A stretch of DNA of 64,000 bases, taken from Novipirellula artificiosorum (GTDB lineage: Bacteria > Planctomycetota > Planctomycetia > Pirellulales > Pirellulaceae). The stretch is from assembly GCF_007860135.1 (NCBI RefSeq), contig NZ_SJPV01000006.1, positions 227,204-291,203 of the forward strand, read 5' to 3'. Of this stretch, positions 43,861 through 53,920 are shown piece by piece; position 1 is the stretch's first letter, and every line of letters starts with the position of its first letter. The notes beneath the pieces were generated by a model, which was given only the letters and a program-made list of their open reading frames with translations, made no database searches and was not told where the DNA came from. Both the position numbers and the translations under genes were made by a program.

Positions 43861-43942
43861 GTGAGCGGAATGGCGTTAGCCAACGGTGAACGAGGACAGG
43901 GTTCTCTAGCACAAAACCGGCGGCTAGCGCCTTGCCGCTCAC
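43861..43942 (+). repeat. REP-like palindromic repeat, copy 2
   Basis: Starts GTGAGCGGAATGGCGTTAGC and ends GGCTAGCGCCTTGCCGCTCA plus C; the ends match those at 31275-31342. It lies between divergent genes, and its presence argues against the long upstream extension of the following sulfatase frame. Confidence 0.65.
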
Positions 43943-44184
43943 ACGTGGAAATCCGACAGCGATTTCTCGCAGTATGCGAGAACAGCACGCCGGAGCGTGA
44001 TCTTCCGCAAGGAACCAGATTAATTCGCATCGGGCGCCGATGCTACGGTAGTCGATGGAATTATGAGTTCAAAACACGACACAGGACGGTAAAATGTGAT
44101 GGACGGTTATCCCCTGCGTCATTTCGGCGCGGTATCATGATCGCCACGTCTTCAACCCCCTCCTTTGCACTCTCCCACGAAATC

Positions 44185-45699
44185 ATGACGAAACCCGCCT
44201 TGCTTGCCGTCTCATTCGGCTGTCTCGCTTCCCTGTTCGCACAAGCCGCCGATCCGCCCAATATTGTCTTTATCTTTACGGATGATCACTGCGAGCAGGC
44301 TCTCAGTGCCTATGATCCGGCTCGGGTCACGACGCCGAATTTGGACCGGATTGCGGCGGACGGGATGCGATTCGATCGCTGCTACGTGACCAACTCGATT
44401 TGCGGACCCTCGCGAGCGGTCATCCAAACTGGCAAGTACAGCCATTTGAACGGATTTCGCACCAATCGTGGTCGATTCAACGGGGATCAGCAAACGTTTC
44501 CCAAGTTGCTCAAAGCGAATGGGTACCAAACGGCCATCGTTGGAAAATGGCATCTTGGCAGCACCCCCCAAGGCTACGACTATTACGATGTCCTGAAAGG
44601 CCAAGGCCCCTACTACAATCCGCCGATGATCACGGCGGGGGACGATGGAAATCCGGTCACCCGTCGTCATACCGGCTACACGACCGAGATCATCACCGAC
44701 AAATCGCTTGCGTGGCTCAAAGAAAAACGTGACCCGAACAAACCCTTCATGTTGATGTGCCAACACAAGGCGCCCCATCGAAATTGGATGCCAGCACCCA
44801 AGTACCTCAACTGGCTGGATGATGTGACGATTCCGGAACCCGAAACCCTCTGGGATGACTATTCCGGCCGTACCCAATCGGCGTCACGACAGGCGATGAC
44901 CGTCAAGGAGCATCTGACATCGAATGACCTAAAGTTGACCGGTCATTCGTCGATGAATCCCGATCAGATCAAGGTTTGGGACGCGGCTTACCGTGCAAAG
45001 AACGAAGCGTACTTGAAGAACCGCGAGAACATGACCGAGAAGGAAATCATCCAGTGGAAGTACCAGCGCTATGTAAAAGACTACCTTCGCTGTGTCAAAA
45101 GCGTCGACGACAGTGTCGGTGCAGTGCTCGACTACTTGGAGGAAGCCGGATTGGCTGACAACACCGTCGTGATCTACAGCAGTGACCAAGGGTGGTACTT
45201 GGGCGAACATGGTTGGTTTGACAAGCGGTGGATGTACGAAGAATCGTTCAAAACTCCACTGCTGATGCGCTGGCCAGGCGTCGTGAAGCCAGGCACAACG
45301 AATAACGACATGGTCTCGAATCTCGATTTCGCAGAAACGTTTTTGAGTATCGCGGGCGTCGAGATTCCGGCCGACATGCAAGGCCGCAGTTTGGTCCCGA
45401 TTGCCAAGGGTCAAACGCCGAGCGATTGGCGTCAATCGTTCTACTACCACTACTACGAGAACCCAGGTGCGCATAACGTTGCGAGACACTTTGGAGTCAC
45501 GAACGGGCGACACAAGTTGATCCATTTCTATGCACTCGAGGGAGAATCACTGGACGATTGGGAACTGTTCGATTTGGACAAAGATCCCAACGAGCTCCAC
45601 AGTGTTTATGGCGATCCTGCGTACGCGAGCATCCAATCGTCGCTGCTCGAGGAATTGCATCGACTTCAACAAGAGTATGCCGTTGGCGACGACCGCTAA
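44185..45699 (+). CDS. Sulfatase (formylglycine-dependent, secreted)
   Basis: A 504-aa type I sulfatase beginning with the signal peptide MTKPALLAVSFGCLASLFAQ. Metal residues D33-D34 lie in FIFTDDHCEQ; the formylglycine motif is C73-G-P-S-R; AIVGKWHLGSTPQGY and IYSSDQGWYLGEHGWF follow. A longer open frame starts at 43861 but contains a repeat and is not coding-like. The overall length resembles choline-sulfatase/alginate- or iduronate-type members. The next gene starts inside its last 23 bases. Confidence 0.92.
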   Translation: MTKPALLAVSFGCLASLFAQAADPPNIVFIFTDDHCEQALSAYDPARVTTPNLDRIAADGMRFDRCYVTNSICGPSRAVIQTGKYSHLNGFRTNRGRFNGDQQTFPKLLKANGYQTAIVGKWHLGSTPQGYDYYDVLKGQGPYYNPPMITAGDDGNPVTRRHTGYTTEIITDKSLAWLKEKRDPNKPFMLMCQHKAPHRNWMPAPKYLNWLDDVTIPEPETLWDDYSGRTQSASRQAMTVKEHLTSNDLKLTGHSSMNPDQIKVWDAAYRAKNEAYLKNRENMTEKEIIQWKYQRYVKDYLRCVKSVDDSVGAVLDYLEEAGLADNTVVIYSSDQGWYLGEHGWFDKRWMYEESFKTPLLMRWPGVVKPGTTNNDMVSNLDFAETFLSIAGVEIPADMQGRSLVPIAKGQTPSDWRQSFYYHYYENPGAHNVARHFGVTNGRHKLIHFYALEGESLDDWELFDLDKDPNELHSVYGDPAYASIQSSLLEELHRLQQEYAVGDDR

Positions 45700-46432
45700 G
45701 CCAAAGAGGCCGACGCGAATCTTGGCGATTCAGCACGATGCAGCCGACCCCCCCGGTGCGGTGTCCGAGGTCGCCCGGGAACTTGGCTGTCCGATGGAGG
45801 TGCTGCGGATGGACCGTGGTGACGCGATCCCTGCGCAAAGTGACGCCGATGTGTTGATGTCCTTCGGCGGAGGCATTAGCTTGACCGATCCCGATTTCGT
45901 CCGCCCCGAATGGGTCGAAACGGAGCAGTCGCTGATGCGATGGTTTGTCCAAAGCGGCCGAAAGGTGCTTGGAATTTGCCAAGGGGCTCAGGTATTGGCC
46001 CTTTCGCTCGGAGCCGAAGTGCGGCGCAATCGCGGCCCCGAAGTGGGCTGGCATCCGGTTCGCCGTGTCGGCCGGCAAACGGGGGCCGCCAGCGTGTTGC
46101 CGGATCAATTCACTGCCTTGCATTGGCACCGTGATACGTTCGATCTTCCCCACGGTGCCACCCGGTTGTTTGCATCGGACGCCACAGAAAACCAAGGTTT
46201 TGCGGTCGGCGACCGTGTCTTCGGTTTTCAATTTCATTTGGAGGCGACTCCGCGGACGATCGAGATTTTCCTGGCCGTCTCGCCACTTTGCCGATCGCCA
46301 TCGCTGTTTGTGCAATCCGAGCAGCAAATCACCGAGGGCGCTGCGGTGCATTTGCCGACGCAGCGAGCTTGGTTGGTTCAGTTTCTTGCGCATTTTTTGT
46401 CGGATCAAGACAAACCGTCCGCTCCGAAGTAA
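45677..46432 (+). CDS. Class I glutamine amidotransferase
   Basis: A 251-aa GATase-fold protein with triad C101 (LGICQGAQVLA), H187 and E189 (FGFQFHLEAT). The start MPLATTAKPKRP overlaps the sulfatase by 23 bases, indicating translational coupling. Free-standing members act as gamma-glutamyl hydrolases, GMP synthase-like amidases, or similar; the partner is not shown. A longer upstream frame to 45530 lies over the sulfatase coding sequence and is rejected. Confidence 0.85.
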   Translation: MPLATTAKPKRPTRILAIQHDAADPPGAVSEVARELGCPMEVLRMDRGDAIPAQSDADVLMSFGGGISLTDPDFVRPEWVETEQSLMRWFVQSGRKVLGICQGAQVLALSLGAEVRRNRGPEVGWHPVRRVGRQTGAASVLPDQFTALHWHRDTFDLPHGATRLFASDATENQGFAVGDRVFGFQFHLEATPRTIEIFLAVSPLCRSPSLFVQSEQQITEGAAVHLPTQRAWLVQFLAHFLSDQDKPSAPK

Positions 46433-46476
46433 ACTTCGAGCGTGCCCAACCTCCACTTTCTCTCTCATGAGTTTTT

Positions 46477-47721
46477 ATGTTTGTTCGTCGATTCTTCTGC
46501 CTGGCGCTGATCGTGATTGCGGTGCCTTCCTTTGCAGAGCACGTCGCGTGGCCTGAATTCCGCGGACCTACTGGGGATGGCAAAGTCGCCGAGGCTCACT
46601 TACCGATTGCGATTGACAAAACGGTTGTCCAGTGGCAGACGCCGATTCATGGAAAAGGATGGTCCTCGCCGGTGGTTTGGGAGGATCAAATTTGGCTCAC
46701 GACGGCAACCGAAGACGGCAAGAGGATGTCCGTCGTTTGTGTGGACCGCCACAGCGGGAAGATCCTTCACGATCGCGTCTTGATCGAAAACGAAGATCCA
46801 TCGTTTTGCCATCCGATGAATAGCTACGCGACGCCAACGCCCGCGATTGAAGCCGGTCGCGTTTATGTCCATTTTGGTCGTTATTTAACAGCCTGTCTGG
46901 ACACAAAGGACGCCAGTTTGATTTGGCAGCGACGCGGTTTCCAATGTGATCATTATCGCGGGCCTGCTTCGTCACCGATTCTGCATGACGGTAAACTTTT
47001 CGTTGCCTACGATGGCGTCGATGTCCAGTACGTTGTCGCGTTTGACAAGCAAACGGGCCAAACCGTTTGGCAAACCCAACGTGACATTGACTATGGAACG
47101 GACGTGGGTGATCAGATGAAAGCGTATGGAACTGCCGAAGTGATTCAAGTCGAGGGTCGCGACATGCTGGTCTACCCGAGTGCGGTGGCAACGATTGCCT
47201 ATGATCCGGCCAACGGGGATGCGATTTGGACGGTCTACCACGGTGGGATGAACGCTTCGGCGCGGCCCCTCTACGCGGGTGGGCTCGTTTTGATCACCAA
47301 TGGATCGGGCGGAATGGTCGCCGTGAAACCCGATGGATTGGGTGACATCACGGGGTCGGGCGTTGTCTGGACGAGCAAGCAAAGCGTTCCCAAAAAGGCA
47401 TCGCCGATTGTCTTGGAAGATCTTGTCTTCATGGTCAGCGACGAAGGGATCCTGACCTGTCGCGACTTAGCAACGGGTAAGGTGATTTGGAAAGAGCGAC
47501 TCACAGGAACCTATGCGGCATCGCCTCTGTTTGCAGACGGTCGGATTTATTTCTTCGGCATCGAGGGTGATATTCTGACACTCGATCCGGGAGAAACGTA
47601 CAAGCCACTTGCCCAAACCAAGCTTGGCGACGGTTTTATGGCATCGCCAGCGGTGGTGGAAGACCAGATGATTCTGCGCAGCAAATCCATGCTGTACTCG
47701 ATCGAGTCCCCGAATCGCTAA
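46477..47721 (+). CDS. PQQ-like beta-propeller protein (BamB-type), secreted
   Basis: A 414-aa exported protein. Signal peptide LALIVIAVPSFAEH. Repeated blades with WQTPIHGKGWSSPVVWEDQI, CLDTKDASLIWQRRGFQCDH, FDKQTGQTVWQTQRDIDYG and LTGTYAASPLFADGRIYFFG. Such planctomycete proteins may bind PQQ or act in the envelope; no dehydrogenase residues were identified. It lies shortly after the amidotransferase gene and converges with the CoA synthetase, sharing four bases. Confidence 0.85.
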   Translation: MFVRRFFCLALIVIAVPSFAEHVAWPEFRGPTGDGKVAEAHLPIAIDKTVVQWQTPIHGKGWSSPVVWEDQIWLTTATEDGKRMSVVCVDRHSGKILHDRVLIENEDPSFCHPMNSYATPTPAIEAGRVYVHFGRYLTACLDTKDASLIWQRRGFQCDHYRGPASSPILHDGKLFVAYDGVDVQYVVAFDKQTGQTVWQTQRDIDYGTDVGDQMKAYGTAEVIQVEGRDMLVYPSAVATIAYDPANGDAIWTVYHGGMNASARPLYAGGLVLITNGSGGMVAVKPDGLGDITGSGVVWTSKQSVPKKASPIVLEDLVFMVSDEGILTCRDLATGKVIWKERLTGTYAASPLFADGRIYFFGIEGDILTLDPGETYKPLAQTKLGDGFMASPAVVEDQMILRSKSMLYSIESPNR

Positions 47722-50435
47722 ATCAGCTTCTTCTTTGCGATCACAACATCCGAAGCGACGGAGCGATCTAGCTGAAAACCGCGGTGCACAAAGATGTCGA
47801 TCATCCGTTTGTTCATCGGTGACATCTCGGCGATGACTTGGTGGATATTCCAACGATCGCATAGGTCGAGGCAGTAGTCGGTCAAGATCGCGCCCAAGCC
47901 TTGGCCTTGCCATAGGTCGCTAACTAAAACGGCATATTCAGCTTCACGATGATCGACATCGGCAATCAGTCGCCCCACGCCAACAAACGTCGGTTCGCCC
48001 TCCTTTTCAATTTCCGCCACAATCGCAATTTCGCGATCATAGTCGGTAAAGCAAAAACGCGTTGCCATCTCGTGTGTGGTTGCTTTGAACATGTATCGAA
48101 AACGCATTTGGATGGTTTCGGGCGAACAAGAGGCAACCAAATTGCACCAGAGTGGTTCGTCTTCGGGCTTGATGGGGCGCAATCGCATCCTCGTGCCATC
48201 CTCCAAAGTGATGTCCTTCATGAACTCCGAGGGGTAAGGTCGAATCGCAAGGTGTGAGTAAGCCGTGGCAGGCGTGACGGCCGGAGTCGTGTCCAGGAAA
48301 ATTCGAGCATCAAGAGCGATGGCGTCGTCGGGGGTGACGAACAGGGGATTGATATCGATTTCTGCGATCTCGGGATGGTTTGCGACCAAGTAGCTGATTC
48401 GCATCAACATGTTGACCAACCGATCCAGGTCAACGGGAGGTTTGCCACGGAACTCTTGCAACATCGGCCAGGCACGCAAGCTTTGTAGCATTCGGCGGGC
48501 CAACGTCTCGCTAAGTGGAGGAAGTTCGAATGCGTTGTCTTGCAAGAGTTCTGCCATCGTCCCCCCTGCACCCACCATCAAGACGCTTCCAAAGACGGGA
48601 TCCCGTTTCGCACCAACGATTAGTTCCCGTCCATAGGGTTTGGCGTACATCTTTTGGATCGTGACCCCGTTGATTCGAGCCTCGGGACACTTCCTTTTCG
48701 CTCGCGTGGTGATCGTGCCAAAGGCTTCGATCACCTCCTCTCGATTGGCTAGATTCAGCATGACACCGCCAACATCACTTTTGTGGGTGATCTCAGGAGA
48801 GTGGATCTTCATCACAACGGGATAGCCCACTTGTTCCGCCAGATCGACCGCGTCCTCTTTGGAGCCGGCAACAAAGGTCTTGGTCGTTGGGATCTGATAG
48901 GCTTCAAGCAATGATTTCGAAGCGACTTCCGATAGGGTGCGCTTGCCGTCACTTTGTTGGCCCTCGCTTTGTAGGTTCACAAAGTCCGATTGCACTCGAT
49001 CGCGGTCGATGTCAAAGCGGATCGGGATCGAGCGGGGCGTTTCGTAAAGGTACTCGCGATTTCGCGCATATTGGACCAAATACATGAATGCCGAGACAGC
49101 CTTTTCAGGGGTGGCATAAGACGGGACACCGGCGAGATTCAAGCAATCAATGCCCGCGCGGACGCGAGCCCCCCCCATCCAAGCGGTCAACACGGGTTTG
49201 TGGGATCGCTTGGCCACTTGGATCACTTGTTTGGCGGATTCCGTCGGGTCGGTCATCGCTTGGGGCGACAGCACCACCAAGACGCCATCGACGTTCTTGT
49301 CAGCTAAGACCTGCTGCACTGCATCGCCAAATCGTTGCGGCGGAGCATCACCGAGAATATCAACGGGATTACCGTGCGACCACGCAGCGGGCAAACTTTG
49401 ATTCAATTCCTGCATCGTCAATTCGGACAAGGTGGCGAGAGTGCCTTGACGTTGAAGCAGTGCGTCGGTTGCCATCACCCCGGGCCCACCTGCGTTGGTC
49501 ACAATCGCCAATCGCGGTCCTTTGGGCTGTTTTTGTCTCGCCAGCAGTCCCGCGCAATCGAACAACGAGTCCATCTCTTGCACCCGAACAATTCCGGCAC
49601 GTGAGAATGCGGCTTCGTAAACGCTATCGACACCCATCATGGCGCCCGTGTGCGACGATGCGGCGAGAGCGGATTCAGCAAACCTTCCTGCTTTGTACGC
49701 GATGATCGGTTTGCTACGCGTGAACGCTCGGGATGCCGACATGAACTGCCGAGCGTTGGTGATCGATTCCACGTAAAGGATGATGGAATCGGTCCAACGG
49801 TCCATCGAGAAATAGTCGATCAAGTCGGCAATCCCCACGTCGAGCATGTTACCGACCGAAACAAAATGCGAAAAACCGATTTGCTCTTCCAACGCCCAAT
49901 CCAGCACCGCGGTGCACAAGGCACCCGACTGGGAAATGAACGCGACACGCCCTTTCAGCGGCGAATCACTCGCAAAGCTGGCGTTCAACCCCGAATGGGG
50001 TGACATGATGCCCAAGCAATTCGGACCGATGATTCGCATCCCTTCGTATCGCTTCTTAACACGAAGGATCTCTTGTTCCAATTCGATACCTCGCGAGCCC
50101 ACTTCGCGGAAACCGGCCGACAGAATCACCAATCCTCGAATTCCCGCTTCCCCGCAACGGCCGACGACATCGGGGACCGAACCCGCAGCCGTGCAGATAA
50201 CGGCTAAATCTGCGGGTGAGGGTAAGTCCGCAACCGACGCGTGACACGCAACCCCTTCGATTTGATCGAATCGCGGATTGATCGGGTAGATCTGCCCCGA
50301 GTAACCGCCCCCGAGCAAGTTCTTGATGACGGTATTGCCGACGCTCAATTTACGCTGACTTGCCCCAAGAATCGCCACACTCTTGGCGGAAAAAATCTTA
50401 TCCAGATTGCGAATGGGCATTGTCTTTCTTTTCAA
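47718..50435 (-). CDS. ADP-forming acyl-CoA synthetase fused to GNAT acetyltransferase
   Basis: A 905-aa protein. The N-terminal CoA-binding domain has AILGASQRKLSVGNTVIKNL; the flavodoxin-like part has the phospho-histidine H262 in SHTGAMMG; the ATP-grasp part carries GYPVVMKIHSPEITHKSDVG; the last 170 residues are a GNAT domain (LRPIKPEDEPLWCNLVASCS, YAVLVSDLWQGQGLGAILTD). This layout is that of Pat-like protein acetyltransferases with an inactive synthetase part, though H262 suggests activity here could be retained. A start at 50420 (MPIRNLDKIF) is also possible. Confidence 0.88.
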   Translation of the reverse strand: MKRKTMPIRNLDKIFSAKSVAILGASQRKLSVGNTVIKNLLGGGYSGQIYPINPRFDQIEGVACHASVADLPSPADLAVICTAAGSVPDVVGRCGEAGIRGLVILSAGFREVGSRGIELEQEILRVKKRYEGMRIIGPNCLGIMSPHSGLNASFASDSPLKGRVAFISQSGALCTAVLDWALEEQIGFSHFVSVGNMLDVGIADLIDYFSMDRWTDSIILYVESITNARQFMSASRAFTRSKPIIAYKAGRFAESALAASSHTGAMMGVDSVYEAAFSRAGIVRVQEMDSLFDCAGLLARQKQPKGPRLAIVTNAGGPGVMATDALLQRQGTLATLSELTMQELNQSLPAAWSHGNPVDILGDAPPQRFGDAVQQVLADKNVDGVLVVLSPQAMTDPTESAKQVIQVAKRSHKPVLTAWMGGARVRAGIDCLNLAGVPSYATPEKAVSAFMYLVQYARNREYLYETPRSIPIRFDIDRDRVQSDFVNLQSEGQQSDGKRTLSEVASKSLLEAYQIPTTKTFVAGSKEDAVDLAEQVGYPVVMKIHSPEITHKSDVGGVMLNLANREEVIEAFGTITTRAKRKCPEARINGVTIQKMYAKPYGRELIVGAKRDPVFGSVLMVGAGGTMAELLQDNAFELPPLSETLARRMLQSLRAWPMLQEFRGKPPVDLDRLVNMLMRISYLVANHPEIAEIDINPLFVTPDDAIALDARIFLDTTPAVTPATAYSHLAIRPYPSEFMKDITLEDGTRMRLRPIKPEDEPLWCNLVASCSPETIQMRFRYMFKATTHEMATRFCFTDYDREIAIVAEIEKEGEPTFVGVGRLIADVDHREAEYAVLVSDLWQGQGLGAILTDYCLDLCDRWNIHQVIAEMSPMNKRMIDIFVHRGFQLDRSVASDVVIAKKKLI

Positions 50436-50508
50436 TACATTCGAATACTCAGCAGTCCCTCAGCGTGTTGTTTTAGACCTGTGGATCGACGATTGCAAGT
50501 TCCCGCTT

Positions 50509-51492
50509 TTAAACGAGCGAATCCGCGATGGTCCGTGCGACGGCTACGGGATCGACCGGTTCGGTTAGTTGGATCGGTCGCAACTCTGTGAACGAGCGAA
50601 ACCAGGTCTCCTGGCGTTTGGCGAGTTGCCGAGTGTGGGTGGCGATGTCCTCCCTCGCCTGTTTGAACTCCGTCTCTGGCACACCACTACGTTGATGTTC
50701 GCAGCATTCGATCAACTCACGATACCCGACCGCCTGCGCCGCGGTTTTCGAAAGGGCGCGGTTGCTCTGCAGCAATCCATTGACTTCGTCCACCAAACCC
50801 TCTTCAAACATCTGATCAACCCGCCGATTGATCCGCTGGTGCAACGTCTTGCGATCCCATCGCATCCAAAACACGTTGCAACTGGACGCGTCTGTTGATT
50901 GGTCAAATTGGACTTGGCGATGGCTCAGCGGCTTGCCCGTGTGGTGAGCGACTTCCAAAGCGCGGATCATCCGCCGCGCATCACGTGGTCCGATGCGATG
51001 GGCGGCAAGCGGGTCGACTTGCAGCAGGCGTTGGCGGAGCGCTTCGACGCCATGTTTTGCTAAGTCTTGTTCGACCGCACTACGAAACGTCTCATCGGCA
51101 GGCGGCCCCGGATCGAAACCTCGCAAGACGCCTTTCAAGAACATCGGCGTCCCGCCGACAAAAATCGCCGGTTTGCCCTGTTGTTGGAGCCGATCGACCA
51201 CCGCGTGAGCCGCTTTTAAGTAACAAGCGACGCTAAAGGATTCGTTTGGGTCGACCAGATCGATCAAGTGGTGTGGGACTCGCGATCGATCGGCCGCCGA
51301 CGGCTTCGCGGTTCCGATATCCATCTGTCGGTAGACCGCGATCGAATCGAGTGACAGGATCTCACCTCCGATTTGCGATGCCAACTCCATTCCAATCGAG
51401 CTCTTACCGGATGCCGTGGGCCCCGTGATTACAATGACGCGGTCCACCAAAGGCGCGAATGTGCGGATTGCGTCGTCCATCCGGTTCTTCAT
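50509..51492 (-). CDS. miaA: tRNA dimethylallyltransferase
   Basis: A 327-aa MiaA, which adds the dimethylallyl group to A37 of tRNAs reading UNN codons. The P-loop is GPTASGKSS (24-32), followed by SLDSIAVYRQMDIGTAKP, HHLIDLVDPNESFS, and the later FVGGTPMFLKGVLRG, AQAVGYRELIE and TRQLAKRQETWFR. Length fits the family. The gene stands between the CoA synthetase and a divergent GNAT gene. Confidence 0.95.
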   Translation of the reverse strand: MKNRMDDAIRTFAPLVDRVIVITGPTASGKSSIGMELASQIGGEILSLDSIAVYRQMDIGTAKPSAADRSRVPHHLIDLVDPNESFSVACYLKAAHAVVDRLQQQGKPAIFVGGTPMFLKGVLRGFDPGPPADETFRSAVEQDLAKHGVEALRQRLLQVDPLAAHRIGPRDARRMIRALEVAHHTGKPLSHRQVQFDQSTDASSCNVFWMRWDRKTLHQRINRRVDQMFEEGLVDEVNGLLQSNRALSKTAAQAVGYRELIECCEHQRSGVPETEFKQAREDIATHTRQLAKRQETWFRSFTELRPIQLTEPVDPVAVARTIADSLV

Positions 51493-51619
51493 GACCTATC
51501 AATACAACAAGGGTGCCACATCATTTCGAGAAAACATTGTAAACCGACGCAAGGATTCTGGAATAGCGTGGTAAAATTGAGGATCGCGATGACTCCCTCC
51601 CTATCAAGTACCAGAGACG

Positions 51620-52177
51620 ATGGGTTTAACCTATTTTAAACGACTTCGTATGGAACTCGATTTGACGGCGTCTCTGCCGAGCGACCGTTCGCTCCCAGCG
51701 GGTTACGAACTGGTTCCATTTCATGAAGACTTGGTGCGAGATCATGCAACGGCGAAGTATCGCAGCTTTCGTGAAGAACTTGATGCGAACGTGTTTCCCT
51801 GCTTGGCTCGTCGCGATGGTTGTCTTCGGCTGATGCGAGAGATCTCTGGACGGATCGGTTTTGTGCCCGAGGCGACGTGGTTGATTCGCTATCGCAGCGG
51901 CGGATCCAGCCGCAGCGAACCGATCGGCACGATTCAAGGAATTGTCTTTGATGATTGGGGGGCCATTCAGAATGTGGGCATCGCTCCGGGGCATCGCTGC
52001 AAAGGGCTCGGCGCGATTTTGCTGATGCGTGCTGCCAAAGGATTTCGATCAACCGGCTTAACGAGGATGCACTTGGAAGTCACGACCGACAACACCGCAG
52101 CCGTTCGTTTGTACGAGCGGTTGGGATTTCGGCAAGCTAAGGTGGTTTACAAAGCGGCAGACGTTGCTGGTGTCTAG
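51620..52177 (+). CDS. GNAT-family N-acetyltransferase
   Basis: A 185-aa acetyltransferase. The acetyl-CoA loop is VGIAPGHRCKGLGAILLMRA, followed by MHLEVTTDNTAAVRLYERLG. The N-terminal part is not recognised. The substrate is unknown. A palindromic repeat follows its stop. Confidence 0.85.
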   Translation: MGLTYFKRLRMELDLTASLPSDRSLPAGYELVPFHEDLVRDHATAKYRSFREELDANVFPCLARRDGCLRLMREISGRIGFVPEATWLIRYRSGGSSRSEPIGTIQGIVFDDWGAIQNVGIAPGHRCKGLGAILLMRAAKGFRSTGLTRMHLEVTTDNTAAVRLYERLGFRQAKVVYKAADVAGV

Positions 52178-52178
52178 C

Positions 52179-52243
52179 CCGGACGATTCGTTGGAGTGGT
52201 AGGCTTTAGCCGATTGCGTGCTGGATCCTTGCTGGATCGGCTA
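52179..52243 (+). repeat. Dispersed 65-bp palindromic repeat, copy 2
   Basis: Matches the reverse complement of 5976-6040 with about two changes. It goes on into a further inverted piece (TTGGAGTGGTAGGCTTTAGC against GCTAAAGCCTACAACTCCAA), giving a long stem at the end of the GNAT gene. Confidence 0.75.
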
Positions 52244-52466
52244 AAGCCTACAACTCCAACCTGCGCAGTCTGTTTTTTCTCCATCGGTGTAAGCTAATTG
52301 CATACAAAGTGTTACCGGGAATAGGTTTCGACGGATGCATAACACGGAGCGAGCGGATGGAGGGCGAGCGGTGCAAGGCGAGAGCGGTCGCTCGCGAACA
52401 CGATTGTCTTGCGTCAACCGTTCTGCGTCAACGAGAAGTTCGCCTGCTCACCTCGGGAGGACCGAG
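52244..52466 (+). other. Intergenic stretch, no gene seen
   Basis: About 220 bases with no coding frame of convincing character; a GAGCGAGCGG-rich, low-diversity patch lies near 52350. The convergent EEP-family gene ends at 52467. Confidence 0.4.
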
Positions 52467-53591
52467 CTATCGCTGACCACCTTCACTGGCGGTGAACTCC
52501 GCAAAGACTGGCAAATGGCTGGTGACGACTTCGGCCTCTGCCAAGCTCAAATTGTAGACCCGTAAGAAGTCGATGACACCGCCGCGTCCAACATACTCGC
52601 TGCACGTGGTCGTATCGATCACGATGTTGCTGGTTTGGTACCTGCCGAAGATATCGGTTGGGACGCTGCGGACGGCGGCTTGCACTTGGTCCCCTGCAAT
52701 CGTGGGAACCAGGTAAGCATCGTCCGCTTGGAAAAGCCCAGCCAGAACCACATCGTCTTCACCACGCCCGTCGCTGCGGATGCCCTTTGCAATCGCGGGC
52801 AATAGAGCCACCTCGGTGGGAGCATTCCCCAAGTCGACGCGGATGTTCACGAGCGAGAAGGTCCATGCTTGGTCAGCTGGCAACTGCGCGGTTTGAAACC
52901 AAGCCACCAGCGGATCGAAACTCATTTCGTTCTGCGGATCCGCGACGGTGTAGACCTGAGATCGGTCAACACGGACTCGAGTGGTATCGAACAGGATCGC
53001 GAGTTGTTCCTGTCGTCCGGTGGGTCCACTGAGATCGCCGGCGACATAATCGTAGCGTCGCCCCGATTGATTGATTTCGTCAACCAAGCGTGGAATCAGG
53101 TCACGCTCGATTGCCGCAATTTGCTGCAATGCCACGATATCAAATTGATGCACCATGCGAACGATATTTGTTCGCGAGACGGGATTCGCCAGTTTTGTCG
53201 GTCCAAAACCGTCGAGCGCCCAAGACGCGATCCGCAAATTGGGCAGTCGTTTGCTTGGTCGGACGCTCGGTGAAACCCCTAAATTGGACGGGCTTGCCGT
53301 CGAAACGGTCGTCATCGACTGTTTGGCCAGGGTGAACGGATTGTCGTCCTCGGGACTTTGCGGTGAGGCGGAAAAGGAGCTGGGATCACTAAAAAAACCG
53401 GAACCATCGGAAAAATCAGCGAGTTCGATTGAGGAATCACCTAGGCTTTTGGGCGTGACCGTGACGCCATCGAGCCCGTGAATCTGGTAGTGCCGCGAAA
53501 AATACCAGCCTCCGCCCACTAGCAATAGCACGACCGCAGCGACCTGGATCGGATTGCCTCGGTTCGGATTGCCGTGATCGGATTCGGACAT
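52467..53591 (-). CDS. Endonuclease/exonuclease/phosphatase (EEP) family protein, membrane anchored
   Basis: A 374-aa protein with one N-terminal membrane helix (IQVAAVVLLLVGGGWYFSRH) and a serine/proline-rich linker. The EEP-like fold is indicated by LRIASWALDGFGPTKLANPV, FDIVALQQIAAIERDLIPRL and the late VVTSHLPVFAEFTASEGG, where S-x-H-x-P-V is the usual end motif. Several metal ligands of true nucleases are altered in the first motif (ASWALD for the usual SWN), so activity is uncertain. Confidence 0.7.
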   Translation of the reverse strand: MSESDHGNPNRGNPIQVAAVVLLLVGGGWYFSRHYQIHGLDGVTVTPKSLGDSSIELADFSDGSGFFSDPSSFSASPQSPEDDNPFTLAKQSMTTVSTASPSNLGVSPSVRPSKRLPNLRIASWALDGFGPTKLANPVSRTNIVRMVHQFDIVALQQIAAIERDLIPRLVDEINQSGRRYDYVAGDLSGPTGRQEQLAILFDTTRVRVDRSQVYTVADPQNEMSFDPLVAWFQTAQLPADQAWTFSLVNIRVDLGNAPTEVALLPAIAKGIRSDGRGEDDVVLAGLFQADDAYLVPTIAGDQVQAAVRSVPTDIFGRYQTSNIVIDTTTCSEYVGRGGVIDFLRVYNLSLAEAEVVTSHLPVFAEFTASEGGQR

Positions 53592-53920
53592 GGTATTGAA
53601 CGAAACTGTCTAGGAACGTGTTTTAAGCAGGGGCGAGAGTGGGCCCGTTCTCTGGCATCGAACCGAACCGACTCGCGACATCAGCCGCAATGCCCAAATT
53701 CAATTGGCTCCCTGGCAGACGCTTCGCCTCAGCAGCGTAACGCGTCCATTTGGAACGCCCGGCACCAGCCGTAGGGGACTTGCAAGTCCTTTTTTACGCA
53801 TAACCCTTCACCCTGCCAAAAAACCATTCGCTGTTTCGGCGGGGCACTGACAAAGTGCCGCGACGGGCGGTACGATTGGTAGGAGTTCCGTTTCCTCTTT
53901 CTAGCGAGCCGAAGACCATC
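53592..53920 (+). other. Intergenic stretch before the E2 gene
   Basis: No convincing gene. A small hairpin GGCACTGACAAAGTGCC (53843-53859) lies 60 bases before the likely E2 start and may be a regulatory or promoter-proximal structure. Confidence 0.35.

Noticed and set aside
43861..44184. N-terminal extension of the third sulfatase
   Set aside because: It contains a REP-like repeat and precedes a normal signal peptide that starts at 44185.
45530..45676. Extension of the amidotransferase upstream of 45677
   Set aside because: It lies wholly within the sulfatase coding region and has no family-like content.
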